Below are positions 12,217-24,129 of a stretch of 64,000 nucleotides of DNA, piece by piece. The stretch comes from Bigelowiella natans CCMP2755 (lineage: Eukaryota; Cercozoa; Chlorarachniophyceae), in assembly GCA_000320545.1 (NCBI GenBank), contig ADNK01002757.1, positions 50,012 to 114,011 of the forward strand, in the 5' to 3' direction. Below the pieces are notes generated by a model. It was not told the DNA's origin. It searched no databases and saw only the letters and a program-made list of their open reading frames with translations. Position numbers and translations under genes: made by a program. Positions within the stretch are counted from its first letter, which is position 1. Each line of letters opens with the position of its first letter.

Positions 12217-12430
12217 GCTGGAAAGCCCGCTCTGGTGCTGAAACTCTGCAATTTCAGTCACCCGTTCTGCGACCGCTGGGTTGCTCCCAGCAGCATCATC
12301 CGCCGCTTTGCCTTGCGCGCTCTGGCGCTCATGGCAAGTCAATGAAAACAAATCCAAACAAAACAACCCCATTGAAAGTTCAGACTCAGCGCAACAGCAC
12401 GCACAAAGCAAGCAAAACGCAGTGAACTCA

Positions 12431-12533
12431 CCGCGTGCCCTGGCCGGCTTGCCTGTGGGTCGTTCCTCGGATTTTCAGGAGGCAACAGACCCGCAGCCGC
12501 TTTTTTGTGGCCAACTCAATTTGTCGGCTGTCA
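12431..12533. repeat. hairpin repeat, copy 1
   Basis: A segment of about 100 bp that recurs at 13492-13598. Its core has an outer stem of CTGTGGGTC pairing with GACCCGCAG, including one G-U-type pair. An interior arm with CCTC and GGAG lies between the two stem halves. Confidence 0.8.
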
Positions 12534-12947
12534 CTTTGACAGTGCAATTGTCCCTCTGCGCCGCGCTTGCGCCCGCAACACGTCGCGCAATGTCGGACAA
12601 TCAACGGAAAACATCAACCTTTGATGAACACCATTGAACACCAAACAATCAGCATCAGTGTCAATCCCCATTGACACTGAGGATGCAGGATCATCTGCAA
12701 AATCACCGGCGCCGTCGCCGGTGTGATTCCTGCCCAGTCTCAACAATTGCGAATGCCAGAACTCCGTCTGAAACATCACCCGATTGGGCAACACCCCTCT
12801 CGACGCTGTCTTGCCTCTCCCCACCTCGCACCGACACCTCCCCAGGGTCGTTGCTTGCTCTTCGTCCTCTTCGCATCTCTGCCTCTGCTTCCTTTCGGCC
12901 CACCGCCGTTTGGTTCAATCACGGAGGAGTGATTGCCGTTCACCAAC

Positions 12948-13262
12948 TGCAATCCCCTCCGTTCACTTCCCTCTCTGTCGGTCTCCTAGACTCAATTCGA
13001 TGCGGAGGCAATCCCCTCCGCTCGCTTCCCTCTGTGTCGATCAAACGGAGGCAATCCCCTCCGTTCAATCCCCTCTCCATTGACCATTTGTCAATGACAA
13101 TGATGCACTTGCTGCTCCTGTCGCAGCCCCCTTTGGCAACCAACTTGTTGCCCCCGTGCCATCACGACAACCCCTTGTCGCAATGACGACCATCACGACA
13201 ACCGCTTGTCGCAATGTGATGATGATGATGATGATGACCGCAACGACAACCGCTCGTCGCAA
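12948..13262. repeat. two families of short hairpin repeats
   Basis: CGGAGGCAATCCCCTCCG-like units, self-complementary at CGGAGG/CCTCCG, occur near 13004 and 13043 with a half-copy near 12950. CGACAACCGCTTGTCG-like units, self-complementary at CGACAA/TTGTCG, occur near 13165, 13196 and 13244. A short TGA/ATG microsatellite separates the last two. Confidence 0.7.
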
Positions 13263-13444
13263 GCCGGTCACGTCCCAAGCGCCCCCCACCAACGGGCCGC
13301 TGAACAGGCGCCAATGTGGGCGCCAACGCAACGACAATGGCGACAATGGGCGCCCATGAGCGCCACGCCATGTCCGCATGTCCGCCGCAACCAGGCGCGA
13401 CATGTGTGCATGCATGTGTCAGGATGATGTGTGACCACAGACAA

Positions 13445-13647
13445 ATTGAAATGCGAAAAGCAGGTTTCGCAAGGTTTTTCGATCGTGCACACTGCGTGCC
13501 CCAGCTAGCCAGCCGGCTTGCCTGCGGGTCGTTCCTCGGATTTTCAGGAGGCAACAGACCCGCAGCTGTCGCATTTTTGTTGCCAACTCAATTTGGTGCA
13601 AAGTGACAGCAGAAAAACCCTGGGAAGTCTGCTTTTCGCATTTCAAT
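13445..13647. mobile_element. MITE-like element with inverted ends and hairpin repeat copy 2
   Basis: Imperfect terminal inverted repeats of about 35 bp (13445-13480 against 13612-13647) share TGAAATGCGAAAAGCAG in opposite orientation. Between them sits the second copy of the hairpin repeat, with a perfect 9-bp outer stem CTGCGGGTC/GACCCGCAG. There is no coding capacity. Inferred: a small non-autonomous element or a structured non-coding locus. No target-site duplication was established. Confidence 0.5.
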
Positions 13648-15166
13648 TTTGGTGAGCTCCACTTTGCGAGCCTCACGCACGACAGTTTTGGCGTTGCAAC
13701 CGACACGTTCCAGGGTTTTGGGTTGGCGGTGATCACAGCGGCGCGCAAAGCGCCAACACTGGAACAAACTGATGCAAGGCAATGCTCTGTGTGCGCTCCA
13801 TCAGGCCACAGCTCCAGAGCTAGCTAGCTGGGCTGAGCGTTGAGCTCAAGTCTGGAAGTGTTGAGATGCTCTCCAGCTCTGTGCAGCGCGCTGGCGCGAC
13901 GCTGCCGCTGGAGCAACGAACGCAGAAGTTTGGCAAAGAATCCCATTGGGCTCTGCTGGTCTGATCACAGACGTGTTCGAGCAGTTTGCGAAGCCAGCTC
14001 TGGAGCTTGATGACGATGCGATGCATGTTGGCGCAACGTGTGAGACCGCTCACTTGCGTGCGTGTGCGTTGATGCTTCACGGAGACTTTGAATTTCGCCG
14101 GAGCTGTGCACGTGCAGTCGTCAGCAGTGTGTCTCCAGTGCTGGAGTGCCACAGAGCGCCACAGAGTGTGAAATCGATGCTGGAACAATGTCGCCGCGCC
14201 GGCCTGACAAACCCAGCTAGCCAGAATGCACGCACGTGCGTGCAAGAACATCGGCGACTAAAGCAACACTGATGCTTTCAAACGTGTGTTAGCTAGATCC
14301 GTCTCACAAGAATTTTTTCAATTCATTGATCATTTGAGACCTCCCAACATTTTTTGTCGCCACCGCGCTCACATTCGGTGTTTTCTCAACATCTGAGCTT
14401 GACGCTTTGCCCCATAGATCAATTTTCAGCTGGCAGTGCATGTGACAGTGTTCATTCTGCTTGCATCAATGCTACAGAATGATTGTGGTGCATGACAAAT
14501 TTTCGTGCACACACACATGTCCGCAGCGCTGCCATTGTTACTTATACGACTACTGAAGCACTGTGCAATCATCCAAGCACAACATAATTAAACATGCAAT
14601 GAACTAAGATAAGGTAAAAATTCCGACCATTTGTTATCTACCGAAAACTTTTTTTCATTCTAGCTGAAGCATGTTAGTATTTACAATGAGAGTTTGTATT
14701 TTATGTCTCAATTTATCTCGGGTATTCCGGTGAGAAACTTTTTCTATTTATGATTCCAACCTCAGTGTGCCTTTCTTTTAAATTTTGTGGTATATTAATT
14801 ATTTTAGTGAGGGAATCGCACAATATTCTGTCATCTGACGAAATTATCTTTGTGTAAACCATCAAATAACTTAATATCTGGGCTGAACTAAGTTGAGTTA
14901 AGGAATTCTATTCAGTCAATTCTAAAAGATACTTCGTCTAATAATAACACAATGAAACATTTCGGGGTTGCTCGCTTTCCACACTAGATATTTAAGGGTG
15001 CTCCTTCAGGATTAATGTTCCTCTCAAAATAAAACTAAGAAATTACATTTCTAATCTGCGCAGAGAGTTTCGGTATTTGCTTGTACCTCAGTATTATGTG
15101 ACCATAAGCAGAGGGATGGGATTGTAGAGCGAGAACATTGGTAGGTACGAGAGGGAAGCTTTGGAT

Positions 15167-15832
15167 CTAGTATAAGTCATACTTCATCTTCATCACGTCA
15201 ACAGCTCCAGAATGTTTCTCTTGCTTCATCTGACATTTTTCCTCGGTCGAGGTTTTTCTGATTGCATTGTAAATAAATGCATCATCGAAACCAGCGTCAG
15301 CAGCATCCTTCGCCGTTGCACCATAGATACACACTGGAAGCTTTGCCCAATGGATAGCACCAAAGCACATGGGACAAGGTTCACACGTAGAATATATCTT
15401 GCAGTCTGATAAATCAAATTTGCCTAACTTTGCGCATGCCTTACGGATGCATGTGACCTCCGCATGAGCTGTGGGGTCGTTCGTCTGCAACACCATATTA
15501 TGTGCACGGGCGACAATTTTCCCGTTCTTATCAACGATGACTGCTCCAAAAGGGCCGCCTTCTCCACGCCTCACTCCTTCTTCTGCTTCCTTCACAGCCG
15601 TATCCATAAATAATTTAGCGGTTTTGTTCTCGGTTGCCTTATGTTAAACCAACAGTTAATGAAGAAAAAACAAACGCAGTGGAAAATCTATATTCTGAAA
15701 AACAGGAAAGGCTTGTAGAAAAATTATAGACTCTGAAGATATGAATAAGTTTTGTACCTCACAGGGCTTGCAAGTTTTAACGTTCAAGCTAGCTGCTCTC
15801 TTTGAAGAAGCTTCACTGGAGGTAGTCATCAT
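15167..15832 (-). CDS. guanine/guanosine deaminase-like cytidine-deaminase-fold enzyme
   Basis: Exons 15758-15832 and 15167-15637 join in phase and give 181 residues. The start is the first of two adjacent ATGs. The core matches the GuaD/guanosine deaminase group. GPFGAVIV is the substrate-loop strand. HAE in DPTAHAEVT supplies the zinc histidine and the proton-shuttle glutamate. CEPCPMCFGAIHWA supplies the two zinc cysteines. DAADAGFDD, characteristic of guanine deaminases rather than tRNA-adenosine deaminases, follows. The reaction would be hydrolytic deamination of guanine to xanthine (or guanosine to xanthosine) in purine salvage. No transit peptide is evident, so it is probably cytosolic. 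The C-terminus is Lys/Met-rich and ends DLY. The guanine or guanosine specificity cannot be decided from sequence alone. Confidence 0.85.
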
Positions 15833-16958
15833 TGTGATATGTTTTGTTTTGTTATGGTTTGGAGAATGTCCTCGTCTTCGTCATTCCCGCTCTGGCGGTT
15901 AGTGCACGTGGATTAACTTTTCAAATTGTGCAAGGGCATTTTAGATTACGCGTCATGATTATAGAAGCTATGTTTCATAAAATCTTCCTTGATTTCAATG
16001 AAAAGAATTAAAAATCTGCACACTTGAACACCTATACTACGTATTATCAGACATTTAAACAATTAGTTTCTTTGTACTATACGACAATTTTGTTATTTTT
16101 AAGTCATCATAGTTTAATTATTATACTTGTTTCAGTCCATATCTTCAAAAAGTTGAAAGACATTTTCAATTTTAGCAAACTGAATTTGCTGGTATTTCAA
16201 TCAGATGCGTCGCCCGGAAGAGCTGAAAAGCCACAAATATCAAGATTTTCACATCAAATAGGCACAAAATCGATAAAATTATGATTAATATATGCTAGGT
16301 GGGAAATCAAGCTATCCGACAAGGGATTAGAGCTGACTTTGTCTTATTTAAAAATAGGTAAATAATACCGGGACTACTTGAGGTTTGTGTGGAAAGAATA
16401 TCTCTAGTGAAACTCTAGAGAGGTTTTGTTGTTGAAGTGACAATAGTTCTGATGTTATTTTGTCGGCCGTCAGTTTCTTCAATGCATTAAAAAATGCAAG
16501 TTGCGTAAACCACCTCGAAAAAAATGGTAAAATAATCAGAAATATTTATATTATATATGTCGTTTATTAAAAATATATTGAAAATATTTGGTATTAGAAT
16601 TATAATTTATAAAAATTATTTCTTGTAAACTAGTTGGAATCCGTTTTTGCGGCAGTTTTTCAACTTGAGGTAGGGCTTTCCAAATAGAGTGTACGACAAT
16701 ATTATTTCTAAGTCGTATTCTATAATTGTAGAAGGTTATTTCACATTTTCTGATTCTGATCGAGGGGAAGAAACCAACGCAGCGAACTCATCCCAAACAT
16801 CAACCATAAACCAAACATCAAGAGTGGTAGCTACTCTCTACAATGCTATTCCCACTCTCCTGTTCCCCGCTCCTATGATATTTTTATTTTTCACTGGTCA
16901 TTCAATCATGAGCTAATGTTATACTTTGCGCAATAACAACAGAGAGTTTAACTGCATC
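15833..16958. other. intergenic between divergent deaminase and tubulin genes
   Basis: An AT-rich stretch of about 1.1 kb, presumably with both promoters. A short TA-rich segment lies at 16540-16615. No coding exon is supported. Confidence 0.6.
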
Positions 16959-18302
16959 ATGCGCGAAATCGTTCATATCCAAGGAGGTCAGTGCGGTAAC
17001 CAGATCGGTTCCAAGTTTTGGGAAGTTGTTTCCGATGAGCATGGAGTCGACCCTACTGGTACCTATCAGGGAGAGTCCGATCTCCAACTCGAGCGTATCA
17101 ACGTTTACTACAACGAAGCTACCGGTGGCCGCTACGTTCCTCGTGCTGTTCTGATGGATCTTGAGCCTGGAACCATGGACTCTGTCCGTGCTGGACCCTT
17201 TGGTCAGATCTTCCGTCCTGATAACTTCGTTTTCGGACAATCCGGAGCTGGTAACAACTGGGCTAAAGGGCACTATACTGAAGGAGCTGAACTTATCGAC
17301 TCCGTCTTGGACGTAGTTCGTAAGGAAGCTGAGTCTTGCGACTGCCTTCAGGGATTTCAGCTTACCCACTCTCTTGGAGGTGGTACTGGATCTGGTATGG
17401 GTACCCTTCTTGTTTCCAAGATCCGAGAGGAATACCCAGACCGGATGATGTGCACGTTTTCCGTCTTCCCATCTCCTAAGGTTTCTGATACCGTCGTTGA
17501 GCCTTACAACGCTGTCTTGTCTTTCCACCAGCTTGTCGAAAACTCCGATGAGTGCTTTGGACTTGACAACGAAGCCCTGTACGATATCTGCTTCCGTACC
17601 CTTAAGCTGACTACCCCTACATACGGAGACCTTAACCACCTTGTTTCCGCTGCTATGTCCGGAGTTACATGCTGCCTTCGTTTCCCTGGTCAGCTCAACG
17701 CTGACCTCCGAAAGCTTGCTGTAAACTTGATTCCTTTCCCACGTCTGCACTTCTTCATCACCGGTTTCGCTCCTCTCACCTCTCGTGGATCCCAGCAATA
17801 CCGTGCTCTTACTGTTCCAGAGCTTACCCAGCAGATGTTCGATGCTAAGAACATGATGTGCGCTTCTGATCCTCGTCATGGTCGTTACCTCACTGCAGCT
17901 GCTATGTTCCGTGGACGTATGTCCACCAAAGAAGTCGATGAGCAAATGCTCAATGTTCAGAACAAGAACTCTTCGTACTTCGTTGAATGGATCCCTAACA
18001 ACATCAAGTCCGCTGTTTGTGACATCCCTCCTAAGGGTCTCAAGATGTCCACCACCTTCGTAGGAAACTCTACCTGCATCCAAGAGATGTTCCAGCGTGT
18101 TTCTGCACAGTTCACCATGATGTTCCGTCGTAAGGCTTTCCTCCACTGGTACACCGGTGAGGGTATGGACGAGATGGAGTTCACCGAGGCAGAGTCCAAC
18201 ATGAACGACCTCGTGTCTGAGTACCAGCAGTACCAAGAGGCAAGCGCTAACGACGATGATGGAGAAGGAGGAGATGAGGATGGAGAAGACGAGAAGGAAT
18301 AG
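16959..18302 (+). CDS. beta-tubulin
   Basis: An uninterrupted frame of 447 residues from ATG at 16959. The start is fixed by the invariant N-terminus [17 protein letters not shown], whose MREI tetrapeptide is the beta-tubulin mRNA autoregulation signal. The GTP-binding signature GGGTGSGMG, the [12 protein letters not shown] segment and WIPNNIKS are all present. Length equals the family norm. The tail is a Glu/Asp-rich isotype-type tail after EYQQYQ. It forms the beta subunit of microtubules. Codon use favours C-ending codons and GC is higher than in neighbouring genes, consistent with high expression. The gene is intronless, unlike most neighbours. The stop is TAG at 18300-18302. Confidence 0.98.
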   Translation: MREIVHIQGGQCGNQIGSKFWEVVSDEHGVDPTGTYQGESDLQLERINVYYNEATGGRYVPRAVLMDLEPGTMDSVRAGPFGQIFRPDNFVFGQSGAGNNWAKGHYTEGAELIDSVLDVVRKEAESCDCLQGFQLTHSLGGGTGSGMGTLLVSKIREEYPDRMMCTFSVFPSPKVSDTVVEPYNAVLSFHQLVENSDECFGLDNEALYDICFRTLKLTTPTYGDLNHLVSAAMSGVTCCLRFPGQLNADLRKLAVNLIPFPRLHFFITGFAPLTSRGSQQYRALTVPELTQQMFDAKNMMCASDPRHGRYLTAAAMFRGRMSTKEVDEQMLNVQNKNSSYFVEWIPNNIKSAVCDIPPKGLKMSTTFVGNSTCIQEMFQRVSAQFTMMFRRKAFLHWYTGEGMDEMEFTEAESNMNDLVSEYQQYQEASANDDDGEGGDEDGEDEKE

Positions 18303-20300
18303 AGGAATAAAGCTCAAAGAATTTTTTTTTGTCATCATGCGTTGCCTAGATGCTCTCGTGCGTTTGCAACTGTTGTTCCCGCAACCTTGACCTATGTCAT
18401 GTTCAACAATCGCTACAGTGCATTGTTCCTGTTTCGGAAATGACACAATGAAGCACGATGCGAGCATTTCATCATGCAGTGTGACAATTTTTTGATCGGC
18501 TGAACACACGTAAACTCAAGGAATATGTGCTAACTTCACACTCGAGTGTGTTTGCTCCCATCGGTATGATGGACATGCAACATGATGCACACATTGCATG
18601 TGCACCATGTTGCTGTGTCCATTGCAAGTATATATGGACATTATGTATAAGTAGCGACTATATCCATGTTCATGCACATGAAGGATCTGCGCCACAATGA
18701 TATGATGACTTGGTAAGACGCGCGCAATTTCACACAACCACATCGAGGCCAAATAACCCGGTCTGTCACAAATGGGTTTTGCATGTTTGCAGAGCGCTTC
18801 AAGTGCACTTTTTGCGTGAAATTCGTCCGCAACCGTCACAAAACACTTTCTGAGTCGGCAGAATGTGGAAAAAATGATAAAATTCAAAATCCCAGCTCAA
18901 AAACCTCGATTTTTTTGCTGACGACCCCTCACTGCGGGCGCTGCGGAGAAAATTCTCACGTTTTTGGTCACACGCGTGCAGCCGACGCGCGTGTGCAATG
19001 CGAGCAAGTGAGGACGTGTCCTGTTTGCAATGGAAGTGGCCCCATGCTGGCATCGCATGGACAGCCGGAAGCGCGATGCTCATGATCAAATGTGAAAATT
19101 GATCGAAATGGCGATGCGCTCAAATTTTGAAATTGGGGCATCACTACCACATGCATGCACAGCCACAGGACACACTCGACGTGCTGTCATGATTGCAGAT
19201 GGGTTTTGACGCATTGGAGACACTGCGCAACTGGTTTTCGGTCATCAAAGGCGATTGGTCGTGTGCAAACGCGCGCGCGCAAAATTTGCATTCAAAAGGC
19301 GCACACACGCGGCGCGTGGTGCAAGGAAGCGCGGGGCAAGGACAAAGGGGATCGAGCAGAAGTCGCACCTGCTCGGGGGGGGGGGGGGTGAATGCGAATG
19401 AAAAAAATTCAACTGCGTGTGCCAAAAGTTTTCAAAGACCCCTGCTTGACATCTGAATCGAGTTTGCGCGCGCGAACGCAAAAATGCGTCAATTTTTTTT
19501 TCAATTTTCGTGAAGTTGCGACCGGTTTGGCCTGGATGTGACAAGGGAGTTTTCTCGGCAACCAGATCTAGAGATGTCGGTTGGAGCACGACAGGAGCTG
19601 ATGAGGTTGGGCACAATGCGAACACCATGCACGGTTGCGCATGTTCTTCATTGGCGGAACACTTGCGCAATCATGCAATCCGCCTAGTTGTGACGTGTGC
19701 GCGCATCCGTCTAGCTCATCCGCTGCAGCGAAAGCTCATCATTTGTGCACACACTCATCATTGCCTGTCCACATGCAGCCTCAAATGGCCATGGAGCGCA
19801 CCGAGTCAAAAGCACACATGTTCTCTGAGACACATGTGGTCAAAAAGCAATCCATGTAGTCATTGCATCTAGCTAGCTGTGCTAGCATTCATGCTGTAGT
19901 GCAATGCAAAGATGTGCGTTCGGTCGGGCGCTAGCTATGTGGGCTAGCTTGTTCGGGCGAGTAATTGCGTTGCTGCGATGCGCTGCTGCACACATCATGG
20001 CATGCACATGCACACACTGTATCTTCACAATTTACGGTTTCTAGCCACAGCCATAACTGCACACACATGTCTACGACATCTAGACATGTCATCATGCTCA
20101 TTCTAATGTGTCTCCCGGCCGCAAATAAAGCGAACCACGCACGTACACTCTCTCGCTTGTATGTGTAACAACAACATGCATTGTAGCTTCAATAATGCAC
20201 TAAGCACTTAGCTGACTAATTGAGTTTTGAAAATGAAATAAACCATGAAACAGTACGATACTAGCACAGTTGCGCAACTGCAGATAGACAGTAAAATATT
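18303..20300. other. intergenic: tubulin 3' flank and GC-rich block
   Basis: About 200 bases of 3' flank are followed, from roughly 18500 to 20170, by another GC-rich, CpG-containing block resembling the ones at 2.7-4.0 and 10.8-14.3 kb. It includes a run of 11-12 G residues at 19375-19387 and palindromic GCTAGC words near 19868-19945. No gene is supported: the open frames lack domain signatures and overlap on opposite strands. Confidence 0.55.
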
Positions 20301-21952
20301 TTATTCCTTTACTTCACGGTCTTCATCATTTTTTTCTTCTGAAGAGCCTTTGATTTCTTCCTTCTTGTTGTCTTCTTTCTCCCCCCCTTCAGAATCAAGT
20401 CGATCCTCTTCAAGAGGCGTAGGTTTTCTAGATAGGACGTAGCCATGAGGTGGATCGATTTTTCTGTAATAATTTTCCTTCTTTTCTATGATTTCGAAGC
20501 CAAATCGCTTGTAGAAATTGATAGCTGCTTCATTGCTTATCTGAAAGGCACATTTTGAGAGCATAAGGAGAGAAATTGGAAAATAGCTACTGATTGATTT
20601 GCTACCGGTAATGAGCAACCGATGGCAAATAAATATTAAAGCCCTCTTCTTCATGGGAAATAAACGGAAAGAAAGCCCTCTTCTTCATGGGAAAGAAACG
20701 GAAAGAACGCAAGAGTAAAACAGGGAATGTAGCATGCAAAAATGGATGTCTTAGATTTTAAGTAAAAACAGAAACTCAATGCTGAAGAGTCTGTCATCTT
20801 TGGATCACATTGCATGGGAGTCTTTTTCTCCTCACCTGGACATGTAAGTATATATCTTGGATGTCTTTCAATGTAGCAACCACTTTAATCAAACTCTTCA
20901 ACATACGTGTTCCTAAGTAAATATTACGATCAATTATCAATCATTAACGACTTGCAATATTAATGGCGAATGGATAAAATGACAATCCATCTCAACAGTT
21001 CATTGTCTTAGAGTCACCACTACCATTATAAACACGCTGCTGCTGCTGCTGCTGCTGCTGAAAGGTAATACTAAGTAGATCCATACGGTAGATTCACTAC
21101 TACTACTACTACACTAATACTGGAGATTATTTTCCTTCTTCTTCTTCTACTACTACTACTACTACTACTAGCGATGTCTGGTAGATTCTTTTCCTTCTTC
21201 TTCTTCTTCTTCTTCTTCTTCTTCTACTACTACTACTACTACTACTACTAATACAACTACTAGTACCGATGCCGTAGTTCCGGTAGGGTTTCAATACTCC
21301 AAACGTCATAATGTAGACCCTTCGTAGTCCACCACCGCTCGTTGGCGTTGTAGATGTAGTATTTGCATTTTGTTGTGGCTTCTCGAAGCGACAGCAAATT
21401 GCACCAACGAGCATATCACTTACATATACCATCTTTGTGATATCCTTGAGTTCCTCCTTGACCACATCTTTGTAGAAACTATCGGTGTACGTAACCGGCA
21501 AGATGTTCTGGTTAAGACATCTGTAGATTACAACAAACAACTTGATCAATTAATTATTGGTTGTTGGGCATCATGAGAATGATACAGTCCTCCATTATTA
21601 CGAAGATGATCACAATTGTTGAAGAATCATCGCATCGACAATGTATATATAGGCTGATAAAAGAGATACCCTATCTACAAACATTGTTTATTTCAAACAT
21701 AAATGATACTTATAGTGTTCTTTTCCAAGTAGCTAGCAGCTGCTACATTTATACACACTACTATCACCTGAGTTGCCCAACATTATTTACAGTAACATCT
21801 GTAGTATATGTCCGAATGCCCTAATAATAATAAAAATTATAATAATATTAATAATAAAAGTGATATCAATTAGCTTTGTCATAGTCATGATAGTATATTC
21901 AGTGACAAGGGTAGTTACGGAGTCTAGATTGACTGCGGAAATTAGACCGAAT

Positions 21953-21986
<34 letters not shown>

Positions 21987-22050
21987 CTTTGCCGCGTACT
22001 CAACAGCAGAGTTACGGGGGGGAGGTATATAACAATGCCAAATGTTTCAT
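20301..22050 (-). CDS. NAA50: N-alpha-acetyltransferase 50 (NAA50-like, GNAT fold)
   Basis: Six exons close in phase and give 210 residues: 22050-22034, 21932-21919, 21798-21768, 21520-21267, 20912-20836 and 20540-20301. The core is collinear with animal and plant NAA50. It runs [19 protein letters not shown], then [11 protein letters not shown] (substrate loop), [27 protein letters not shown] (acetyl-CoA R/Q-x-x-G-x-G/A motif, here RNYGIGT), [21 protein letters not shown] and [11 protein letters not shown]50 acetylates N-terminal Met-starting peptides and associates with the NatA complex and ribosomes. An insertion rich in Thr/Ser/Gly follows [10 protein letters not shown]. The acidic Glu/Asp/Lys tail exceeds the usual length. 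The first two exons (17 and 14 nt) are inferred from phase and position and are the least certain. Confidence 0.85.
20641..20708. repeat. two tandem copies of a 34-bp unit
   Basis: Two adjacent near-identical 34-bp copies, starting at 20641 and 20675, in the last intron of the NAA50-like gene, about 100 bases on the 5' side of the terminal exon in gene sense. Confidence 0.85.
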
Positions 22051-22886
22051 TGCTGATACTTTTACTAGATGGCTCCAAGAATTCTCCGATATAATTTCAT
22101 TACAAAATGAACAACATGGTTGTTTTCCGGATTAAAAATAGATATTACTACAACCGCTTTCTTGCGTTCGTTTAGGTCTTCAGAGGGAGCTTCCATTGGA
22201 TGCTGCTTTGACTTAGTCGATTACCCGATCAAATCTATAATATCATTGGTATCATCATTTACAACGAGGATTTTAACCTCTCCATTTTCGCAGTACTATC
22301 CAATACAGTTACATTCCTTAATTCAACGAAAGGAATTTGGCACGGGGCAATCAGACAACATGTTATCAGATAATGATTGATATGAAGGCAGGTGGTGATT
22401 CATAGGGTTCTTGGAATATATTAGCAAATTGGTGGTGGAAGGGATAGTCATTAAAGATTGTTGTATTTCTGTTTCTACCGCCTGCCCGAGTAGATTGCCT
22501 TCTTCTTCTTCCTCGTCTCAAATGAGGGGGAGGAAGCTACGAGCAATTGGAGAACTCCGTCCGCACAAAATGAATAATTAAACGATGCTGATACGACGAT
22601 TTTATTACAAAATACAGGCTATTCTCATGAAAATTATTCTCCTTTTATTGTCGTTATATATCCTTATCCAACACTTTTTCAACTGCGAATTATGACCTAA
22701 GAAAATTGTCCGAAAATGTTTGACAGTGACAACACTAATAACAACAAATAATAAGAATACTACAGTCACATGGTTGCGTTGGTCTTTCATTATTAGTACA
22801 AGGAGATACCTCCTCCTCCATTATCATTACCTCCATCATGCTGCTTCTTCCACACCTTTATCATTAGAGGACTCTCCCAACGAATC
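22051..22886. promoter_or_regulatory. shared upstream region of divergent NAA50-like and glycosyltransferase-like genes
   Basis: About 840 bases between two divergently transcribed genes. It must contain both promoters if the inferred starts are right. An open minus-strand segment beginning ATG at 22196 could be an alternative NAA50 first exon, but its phase does not connect to the recognised exons. No TATA element or transcription-factor motif could be singled out. Confidence 0.45.
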
Positions 22887-24092
22887 ATGCAGCTGCTTCA
22901 ACGACTTCTGTCTGAGAGGAGCAAAATACTTTTCTCACTAGTTTTGATCTGCACAATCCAGGTAATAATTACCATCATACCCTCCTCTTCCTTTACTTTT
23001 ATCTTACTATCCCGAACAATGCGGCCGCGCCTTCTCAGTATTTTGTTGCGTATACTATACCATTTGCTGGACAATGAGATCTCGAAGAGAACCTTTAAAT
23101 TTTATTCCTTTTTCCCCAAAAACGTACGTGACAAATATCAATTTATGACGATGAACAGGCTTGGAATAATTACTACAAGGAGTCCTCCTCCTTAAAAGTG
23201 ATTACTACATTGTTCGAGACTACTGATAGTAGTCTTACCACCACTACTACCACTTCTACAGCTAGTAGTAGTAGTGGAAAAGACAATAAAGAAAGGAAAA
23301 GAGGAGGGAAAGAAAGCAGCATAGCAATCTCCCAATCATCACTGCCACACAAAATAGACGAAGATCAAGTGCCTCTACTTCGCTCCGCCCATTCGTCGTT
23401 TCCTAAGAGTACGATGAAAAATAGGTATGCATGTTTTCTTCCACTTCTTGGAGGATAATAAGAAGTACTAGTTCAGTATAAGTAGTTAGTAGTGTAGCAG
23501 GTTATCATTAGAAGTATTAATATTGTTATCAAGCAAGGAAACTATTTCATTCAGCAGCAGATTATAATAATAACCAGAGTAACATTGCTTTCATTTTCAT
23601 ATGAAGACGACTCATAATAGTACCATCAGTTGTGATAATGTTGTAAATAATGATATCTTACATTTCTATATTATTCGTTGATCATATCATTATAAGCTGC
23701 TGCATAGCAAAGAACTCTTTCCTTTCCAAATATCCATGTTTCTTTCAATTATATATTTTCCAAGTGAATTATAGCCGATTGTTGTTAGAGATATTATGCT
23801 GGTTGACTTATAGAAGCAAGCACACATTATTTTTTATCATCTTCATAATCATCATCAGCAGTAGCAGCAGCAGTAGCAGCAAGGTTGTTCCTACTCCCCG
23901 TTTGGGTATCCTCCTCCTTGGTCTAGGAATTCGTGATTCCGATGTTCCGTCTGGACATTATAATATTAGTGCGGAAGAAACAGCAAAGATATGTAAGGAG
24001 ATGTTTAGTCGGCATGTTGTCAATCCAGCCAAAAATGTTGGTTATGAGGTGGATTTTTTCGCTCACTCTTGGAATCCGGAAGCAGGTACCCT

Positions 24093-24129
<37 letters not shown>

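Larger units (their letters stand above)
10390..15166. other. intergenic: promoter side of the AI-2E-like gene and large GC-rich repeat block
   Basis: The first 400 bases are the upstream flank of the leftward AI-2E-family gene. From about 10850 to 14280 base composition rises in G+C and CpG. The sequence is packed with short inverted repeats, a duplicated hairpin element and clustered palindromic motifs, described separately. Overlapping open frames of 60-210 codons occur on both strands. They overlap each other, lack recognisable domains and are explained by the low density of AT-rich stops. From 14280 to 15166 ordinary AT-rich sequence returns, with no supported feature. Confidence 0.6.
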
